A DNA stretch of 64,000 nt from Sphingosinithalassobacter sp. CS137. GTDB taxonomy: Bacteria > Pseudomonadota > Alphaproteobacteria > Sphingomonadales > Sphingomonadaceae. The translations under genes and the position numbers were made by a program. Below, piece after piece: positions 59,036 to 64,000 of this stretch. Positions within the stretch are counted from its first letter, which is position 1. The number at the start of each line of letters is the position of its first letter. The stretch lies in NCBI RefSeq assembly GCF_014334115.1, contig NZ_CP060494.1:2448501-2512500 (forward strand). The letters are read 5' to 3'. The notes under the pieces were generated by a model. It searched no databases and was not told where the DNA came from. It worked only from the letters and a program-made list of their open reading frames with translations.

Positions 59036-60522
59036 CAGCGGTCCTGACTGGTTGGGGGAGGAGGCGGCAGTTCCTCCGGCGCCACGGGAACGACGCCGGC
59101 ATCCCAGCCGCCGCCCATCGCGAGATAGAGCTGGACGAGCGCGGTCGCCTGATCGGCGCGCGCCTGGGCGAGGCTGTTGCCGGCCGAGAGCAGCTGCGCT
59201 TCGGCCTGGTTGAGTGTGAAGAAGTCGGTCAGGCCGGTGCGATACTGGCTGCGCGAGAGAATCGCGGTATTCTCCGCCGCTTCGAGCGCGATGCGGAACT
59301 GGCGCTCGCGCTCCTGCGCGGTGCGCAGCGCGACCAGCGCAGTCTCCACTTCCTCGAGCGCCTGCAGAATGGTCTGGCGATAGCCGAGGAAAGCGGCCTG
59401 AGTCGCGGCCTCGGCCGAGCGGACCTGCGCGCGCGTGCGGCCGGCGTCGAAGATCGTCTGCGCGATGTTGGCGAACAGCCGGCCGGTGATCGTGTCGCCG
59501 ATCGCATCGAGCGCATCGGCGCCGCTCGTGATGCTGCCGCCGATCGCGAGCGCGGGATAGAGCTGGGCCTGGGCGACGCCGATCTGCGCCGTCGCGGCGG
59601 CGAGGCTGCGCTCGGCGCTCAGCACGTCAGGGCGCTGGCGCAGCGTCTCGGCGGGGATGCCGACCGCGACCGTCTCGGGCCCTTCGGGAATCGGCTGCTG
59701 CTCCGCAAGCTCGTCCTTGAGCGCACCGGGCGGCAGGCCGAGCAGCACCGCGAGACGCGAGACCGCCGCATTGTAGCTCGCTTCGAGCGAGGGGAGGATC
59801 GCCGCCGTCTGCGCGCGCTGGGCCCGCGCCTGTTCGGAATCGAGCGAGGAGACGAGGCCCGCCTGCACGCGGAAGCCGGCGATTTCGAGATTGTCGTCCT
59901 GAAGCAACAGCGAGCGGCGGGCATTGTCGATCTGGCGCTGGATCAGCCGGAGCTGGACATAGTTGCGCGCGATCTCCGCTTCGATCGAACGCTGCACGGT
60001 CGCCAGGTCGAAGCCGGCGGCGGCATATTGCGCGCGCGCGGCTTCAACGCTGCGGATCGTGCCGCCGAAGATCGGCACCTGATAGCTGGCGTCGGCGCCG
60101 AGCGAGAAGCTGGTGCTGCCGCCCTGGGAGAAGGAAGTGACGGTGCCGTCGGGCAGAGTGACCGTGGTCGAGCCGCCCGCGAGCGACTCGCTGCGCGAGC
60201 TGCCGGCCGACGCGGAAACCGTGGGAAACAGCGCCGCGCGGTTCTGGACCAGCGCCTCGCGCGCCTGCACCAGCCGGAACACGGCCTGGCCGATATCGAG
60301 ATTGGAGAGCAGACCGCGCTCGATCAGGCTCGCCAGCACCGGATCGTCGAAACTGGTCCACCATCGGACGACATCGGCGCGCACCGCTTCGGTGGCGGGA
60401 ACCGAATAGCTTTCGGGAACGCCGAGCTGCGAAGGCGGAACCGGGCGATAGTCCGGTCCCTGCACGCAGCCGGCGAGCGGCAGTGCGCAGAACAGCAGGA
60501 GCGTGGATCGGAACGAGGCCAT
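59035..60522 (-). CDS. NodT/OprM-type outer-membrane efflux lipoprotein
   Basis: 495 residues with a lipobox (LPLAGC, Cys at residue 19) and the outer-membrane factor tandem repeat (two halves, each with long periplasmic helices and barrel strands: LLSNLDIGQAVFRLVQAREALVQNRA and EVETALVALRTAQERERQFRIALEAAENTAILSRSQYRTGL). NodT family motif GPDYRPVPPSQLGVPESY at the start. Forms the exit duct of the MacAB-type pump encoded downstream on the same strand. The stop overlaps the adaptor start. Divergent from acs; upstream region 60523-60688 is shared. Confidence 0.95.
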   Translation of the reverse strand: MASFRSTLLLFCALPLAGCVQGPDYRPVPPSQLGVPESYSVPATEAVRADVVRWWTSFDDPVLASLIERGLLSNLDIGQAVFRLVQAREALVQNRAALFPTVSASAGSSRSESLAGGSTTVTLPDGTVTSFSQGGSTSFSLGADASYQVPIFGGTIRSVEAARAQYAAAGFDLATVQRSIEAEIARNYVQLRLIQRQIDNARRSLLLQDDNLEIAGFRVQAGLVSSLDSEQARAQRAQTAAILPSLEASYNAAVSRLAVLLGLPPGALKDELAEQQPIPEGPETVAVGIPAETLRQRPDVLSAERSLAAATAQIGVAQAQLYPALAIGGSITSGADALDAIGDTITGRLFANIAQTIFDAGRTRAQVRSAEAATQAAFLGYRQTILQALEEVETALVALRTAQERERQFRIALEAAENTAILSRSQYRTGLTDFFTLNQAEAQLLSAGNSLAQARADQATALVQLYLAMGGGWDAGVVPVAPEELPPPPPTSQDR

Positions 60523-60688
60523 GAGTGGCTTACATAGATAGTACAGCGGCTGGGTAAACCCGAAAAGTGTCGCAAACTGTATCGACGAGTCGCTTGCGGA
60601 AGTATTCCGTAGCGTTTCGCGCGGTCGCCGCTTGCATCGCCCCCCGCCGGTTCGGCATGGAGCTGGCGGATCGCATGGAGGGCCGAGA

Positions 60689-62626
60689 ATGAGCGAGAGC
60701 GTCTATCGGGTACCGGAGGAATGGGCGCGGCGCGCTAGATTCGATGCGGCGGGATACGAGACCCTTTACGGCCGCTCGATCGCCGATCCCGGCAGCTTCT
60801 GGCTCGAGCAGGCGCGGCGGCTCGACTGGATCAAGCGGCCCGAACTGGCCGGCGACTGGTCGTTCGACGAAGAGGATTTTCACATCAGCTGGTTCGCCGA
60901 TGGCAAGCTGAACGTCGCCGCCAATTGCATCGACCGCCATCTCGCCGAGCGCTCGGCCGCACCTGCGATCATCTGGGAGCCGGACGATCCCGCCGAGCCG
61001 GCCAGGCGCTACGCCTATCTCGAGCTGCACCGCGAAGTCTGCCGCTTCGCCAATGTACTCAAGGCACAGGGAGTACAGAAGGGCGATCGCGTGACGATCT
61101 ACATGCCGATGATCCCCGAGGCGGCGTTCGCGGTGCTCGCCTGCGCGCGGATCGGCGCGATCCACTCGGTGGTGTTCGGCGGTTTCTCACCCGAGGCGCT
61201 GGCGGGACGGATCACCGACTGCGACAGCGCCTTCTGCATCACCGCCGACGGGGGCCGGCGCGGCGGGAAGCGGATTCCGCTGAAGGCGAACGTCGATGCG
61301 GCCGCCGAGCGCGCGCCCGCACTGAAGACCGTGATCGTGGTGAAGGCGACTGGCGCCGACGTGCCCATGCAGACGGGCCGCGACATCTGGTACCACGAAG
61401 CGGCCGCGGAGGTTTCCGACGACTGCCCGGCCGAGCCGATGCGGGCCGAGGATCCGCTGTTCATCCTCTACACCAGCGGCTCGACCGGCAAGCCCAAGGG
61501 CGTGCTGCACACCTCCGGCGGTTACCTGCTCTGGGCCAGCCTGACCCACGAGCTGTGCTTCGACTATCGTCAGGGTGAGGTTTTCTGGTGCGCGGCCGAT
61601 ATCGGCTGGGTGACCGGTCACAGCTATATCCTCTACGGTCCGCTCGCCAACGGCGCGACGACGGTGATGTACGAAGGCGTGCCCAACTGGCCCGATGCGA
61701 GCCGCATCTGGCAGGTGGTCGACAAGCACCGGGTCAACACGCTGTTCACTGCGCCGACTGCGTTGCGTGCGCTGATGGCGGAGGGCGATGCGCCGGTGAG
61801 AGCGACGAGCCGGGCCTCGCTGCGGCTGCTCGGTACGGTGGGCGAGCCGATCAATCCCGAGGCATGGCGCTGGTATCACGAGGTAGTGGGCGAGCGCCGC
61901 TGCCCGATCATCGACACCTGGTGGCAGACCGAAACCGGCGGCGCGATGATCGCTCCGCTTCCCGGCGCGACCGACCTGAAGCCGGGCAGCGCGACCCGGC
62001 CGATGCCGGGAGTCGACCCGCAGATCGTCGATGCCGAAGGCAATGTCCTGCACGGGGCGACCGAGGGCAATCTGGTGATCGCGCGCAGCTGGCCGGGGCA
62101 GATGCGCACGGTGTGGAACGACCATGCGCGCTTCTTCGAGACCTATTTCACCACCTATCCCGGCAAGTATTTCACCAGCGACGGCTGTCGCCGGGACGAG
62201 GACGGCTATTACTGGATCACCGGCCGCGTCGATGATGTGATCAACGTTTCCGGCCATCGCATGGGGACGGCCGAAGTCGAATCCGCGCTGGTGCTGCACC
62301 CCAAGGTCGCCGAGGCCGCGGTCGTCGGCATGCCGCACGAAGTGAAGGGGCAGGGCATCTATGCCTATGTGACGCTGAACGCCGGCACCGAGGCGAGCGA
62401 GGAGCTGCGCAGCGAACTCCGCCAATGGGTGCGAACCGAGATCGGACCGGTCGCGACGCCCGACGCGGTGCAGTTCGCGCCGGGACTGCCGAAGACACGC
62501 TCGGGCAAGATCATGCGCCGCATCCTGCGCAAGATCGCCGAGGGCGACACGTCGAACCTGGGCGACACGTCGACTCTCGCCGATCCGGCGGTGGTCGACG
62601 ATCTGGTCGCGAACCGGGTGGTCTGA
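60689..62626 (+). CDS. acs: Acetyl-CoA synthetase
   Basis: 645-residue AMP-forming acyl-CoA synthetase. [15 protein letters not shown] (P-loop), [11 protein letters not shown] near the N-terminus, [10 protein letters not shown], and the acetylated/catalytic Lys in [17 protein letters not shown] are all typical of Acs; the [17 protein letters not shown] context favours acetate over propionate (PrpE). Converts acetate to acetyl-CoA for the TCA cycle. ATG at 60689 has GGAGGG six bases upstream. Divergent from the efflux operon; a CGGAA-GTA-TTCCG palindrome lies in the shared gap. Confidence 0.94.
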   Translation: MSESVYRVPEEWARRARFDAAGYETLYGRSIADPGSFWLEQARRLDWIKRPELAGDWSFDEEDFHISWFADGKLNVAANCIDRHLAERSAAPAIIWEPDDPAEPARRYAYLELHREVCRFANVLKAQGVQKGDRVTIYMPMIPEAAFAVLACARIGAIHSVVFGGFSPEALAGRITDCDSAFCITADGGRRGGKRIPLKANVDAAAERAPALKTVIVVKATGADVPMQTGRDIWYHEAAAEVSDDCPAEPMRAEDPLFILYTSGSTGKPKGVLHTSGGYLLWASLTHELCFDYRQGEVFWCAADIGWVTGHSYILYGPLANGATTVMYEGVPNWPDASRIWQVVDKHRVNTLFTAPTALRALMAEGDAPVRATSRASLRLLGTVGEPINPEAWRWYHEVVGERRCPIIDTWWQTETGGAMIAPLPGATDLKPGSATRPMPGVDPQIVDAEGNVLHGATEGNLVIARSWPGQMRTVWNDHARFFETYFTTYPGKYFTSDGCRRDEDGYYWITGRVDDVINVSGHRMGTAEVESALVLHPKVAEAAVVGMPHEVKGQGIYAYVTLNAGTEASEELRSELRQWVRTEIGPVATPDAVQFAPGLPKTRSGKIMRRILRKIAEGDTSNLGDTSTLADPAVVDDLVANRVV

Positions 62627-62670
62627 AGCGGCGGACGCAACCCGACGCGCCCGCTGTCGTTGACCCGGCG

Positions 62671-62916
62671 ATGACCGAACTGCCCGACTCCCGATCCGCC
62701 GCTTCCGGCGCGCGCGTGCGCGAAACGGGTACGCTGGTCCGTGAGACCGGCGGCTTCGTGCTGCGGTGCGACCATGGCGGGAAGCTGGCGCTGCTTCTGA
62801 GGCGCACGCCCGTCGATCAGGTCGAGAAGCGCGTTGTCCTGACGGGCAGGTTGCTGGAATGCGGGACGCTGGAGGTCGAGGCGATCGCCGATGCGGCGCA
62901 GGTTCGCGGCGGCTAG
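62671..62916 (+). CDS. Small DUF5818-like protein
   Basis: 81 residues forming one small beta-rich (OB-like) unit: GARVRETGTLVRETGGFVLRCDHGGKLALLL, then KRVVLTGRLLECGTLEVEAI. The pattern 'ETG.L....GFVLR.D.GG...L' and '..V.LTG......L.V..I' matches small DUF5818-type proteins seen in sphingomonads. Function unknown. ATG at 62671 has no strong ribosome site; the frame is open further upstream through non-protein-like sequence. Its stop overlaps the convergent nnrU gene by four bases. Confidence 0.6.
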   Translation: MTELPDSRSAASGARVRETGTLVRETGGFVLRCDHGGKLALLLRRTPVDQVEKRVVLTGRLLECGTLEVEAIADAAQVRGG

Positions 62917-63605
62917 CCCAGCCAGCGCCAGATGCCGGCTTCCCACCCGCTGAGCGGAATATGCGCCCAGGTGGCAGCGAGCCACAGTGCGAGGCCGCCC
63001 AGCGTGGCGACCGCACCCGGCCAGGCGGCGGCGGATTGCGCGCGGCCGCGGCTGATCGCGACGAACGGCCAGAAGGACGTCACGCTTTGCCAGCGCGGCC
63101 AGAATTCGGGCTGAAGGCGACGCTTCTTCGAATCCTGGAGCGCGGCGCCGACCAGCGCGAGAATCAGGATAGCCGCGGTGAGCACGAGATTGGCCGCGAT
63201 CGGAAACACCGCGGCATGCGCCAGCGCCCAAAGCGCGAAGCTCCACATCATCGGGTGCCGGGTGATCGCGAAGACGCCGCGCGGCTTCGGCACTGCTCGT
63301 GAGCGGCCCGACGGATCGGGGAGCGCGGGATTGCCGCGCAGCGAGCCGACGAACAGGACCGCGGCGAGCAGCATCACGGCGGAGACGATCGCCCAAAGCA
63401 CGTCGCCGACCGGCCAGAGCGGCGGCTGCGGCTCCACCGTCGCATAGGCATGCGCCATCCAGCCGAGGGTAGCGAACGCGACGAGCGCGTAGAGGCCAAG
63501 GAACGGCCCCTCGCCGATCCGCCCGACGATCGGCGCTCGCAGCGGGTGCGAGAGGAGGAAATGGGATCCGACGAACGCGATACTGGCGGCGATCAGCGAC
63601 TCCAT
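62913..63605 (-). CDS. NnrU-family membrane protein
   Basis: 230 residues with six or seven membrane segments. FAITRHPMMWSFALWALAH (the RHP..W..A.W...H motif) and MESLIAASIAFVGSHFLLSHPLR define NnrU, also related to isoprenylcysteine methyltransferases. In denitrifiers it is linked to nitrogen-oxide metabolism, but the family is wider. ATG at 63605 has GGAGGGGG upstream. Confidence 0.88.
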   Translation of the reverse strand: MESLIAASIAFVGSHFLLSHPLRAPIVGRIGEGPFLGLYALVAFATLGWMAHAYATVEPQPPLWPVGDVLWAIVSAVMLLAAVLFVGSLRGNPALPDPSGRSRAVPKPRGVFAITRHPMMWSFALWALAHAAVFPIAANLVLTAAILILALVGAALQDSKKRRLQPEFWPRWQSVTSFWPFVAISRGRAQSAAAWPGAVATLGGLALWLAATWAHIPLSGWEAGIWRWLG

Positions 63606-63624
63606 TTCCCCCTCCCGGTCAGGC

Positions 63625-64000
63625 TCAGTGGCGCGTGCCCCGCGTCTCTTCGTCCATGTCGGACGCATCGCCCACGCCGGCGGCGGCGGGCTCGCCCAGC
63701 TCGCGCTGGCCTTCCATCGCATGGTCGACGTCGTCGGTCAGCGTGTCGAGGTGCATCAGCTTCTTGACCAGCGGCGAGACGAGCAGGACGAGCACGCCGA
63801 CGCCGACCGCGAACCAGCCGATGTTGCTGTACACCGAGAGCGTCATCTCGCGAGTCATCTCGCCTTCCTCGCCGCCGGTCGCCGCGCCGATCATGCCGGC
63901 GACGAAATTACCGCCCGCGGTGGCGAAGAACCATGCACCCATGATGAGCCCGGCGAGCTGCGCCGGCGCGAGCCGGTTCATCGCCGAGAGGCCGACCGGC
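63625..64000 (-). CDS. POT-family peptide transporter, C-terminal part
   Basis: The frame enters from the right edge (PVGLSAMNRLAPAQLAGLIMGAWFFATAGGNFVAGMIG) and ends at 63625. SPVGLS...LAP......MG.WFL is the helix 10-11 motif of proton-coupled oligopeptide transporters (POT/PTR2, DtpT-like). One more membrane segment and a charged C-terminal tail follow. The N-terminal two-thirds is outside the window. Confidence 0.8.
   Translation of the reverse strand, partial: PVGLSAMNRLAPAQLAGLIMGAWFFATAGGNFVAGMIGAATGGEEGEMTREMTLSVYSNIGWFAVGVGVLVLLVSPLVKKLMHLDTLTDDVDHAMEGQRELGEPAAAGVGDASDMDEETRGTRH

Noticed and set aside
62425..62670. Upstream extension of the small DUF5818-like gene inside acs
   Set aside because: Overlaps the end of acs in another frame and has no protein-like pattern; the beta-rich domain starts after the ATG at 62671.

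Overview
High-GC chromosomal DNA, densely coding, most likely from a sphingomonad (Alphaproteobacteria, Sphingomonadales). This is an inference from gene content: COQ4-type ubiquinone gene, HrcA/CIRCE-controlled groES-groEL, sdhCDA/sdhB with mdh-sucD-sucA-odhB-lpdA, NnrU, UPF/DUF families common in sphingomonads, and typical sphingomonad dispersed hairpin repeats. I see no rRNA, tRNA, CRISPR, phage or insertion sequence. Nearly all genes are ordinary chromosomal genes.

Layout. 0-8.3 kb: end of a thioesterase gene, ppc, an L,D-transpeptidase, two tandem RlpA-like cell-wall proteins, gyrB. 8.4-11.1 kb: three secreted proteins (duplicated-domain protein, OB-like lipoprotein, EF-hand protein). 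11.2-18.4 kb: a GNAT-nitrilase fusion, recF, COQ4, a VanZ-like protein, an XRE regulator with a partner membrane protein behind a three-site operator, dnaN, and an outer-membrane barrel protein. Read on the minus strand the order is dnaN, recF, gyrB: the classical replication-gene order, but interrupted. 18.8-28 kb: histidine phosphatase, IalB-like protein, rlmN, HNH protein, groEL/groES, sppA, acetyltransferase, TRIC-type and DUF1275 membrane proteins.

28-45 kb is one long minus-strand block of central metabolism. In transcription order: sdhC-sdhD-sdhA, then a self-contained cassette (C13 caspase-like peptidase, membrane-anchored ClpP-like protein, 53-residue membrane peptide), then sdhB, a PaaI thioesterase, zapE, a retropepsin-like protease, mdh, sucD, sucA, odhB, a small lipoprotein, lpdA. 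sucC is not here. Repeats of the REP/BIME kind sit in the mdh-sucD and sucD-sucA gaps and also between groES and groEL.

45-64 kb: two tandem soluble chemoreceptor-like proteins with near-identical signalling halves, an SDR, prmA, phhA, a TIGR02117 protein, an alpha/beta hydrolase, a glycerophosphodiester phosphodiesterase, an xdhC-mobA-like-EamA unit, a MacAB/TolC-type efflux operon, acs, a small DUF5818-like protein, nnrU and the end of a POT peptide transporter.

The most interesting part is the protease cassette at 39.8-42.0 kb nested between sdhA and sdhB with candidate terminators on both sides. Next are the helically phased operator array at 15.5 kb, the gene-conversion-like chemoreceptor pair at 45-48 kb, and the paired REP elements inside two operons.
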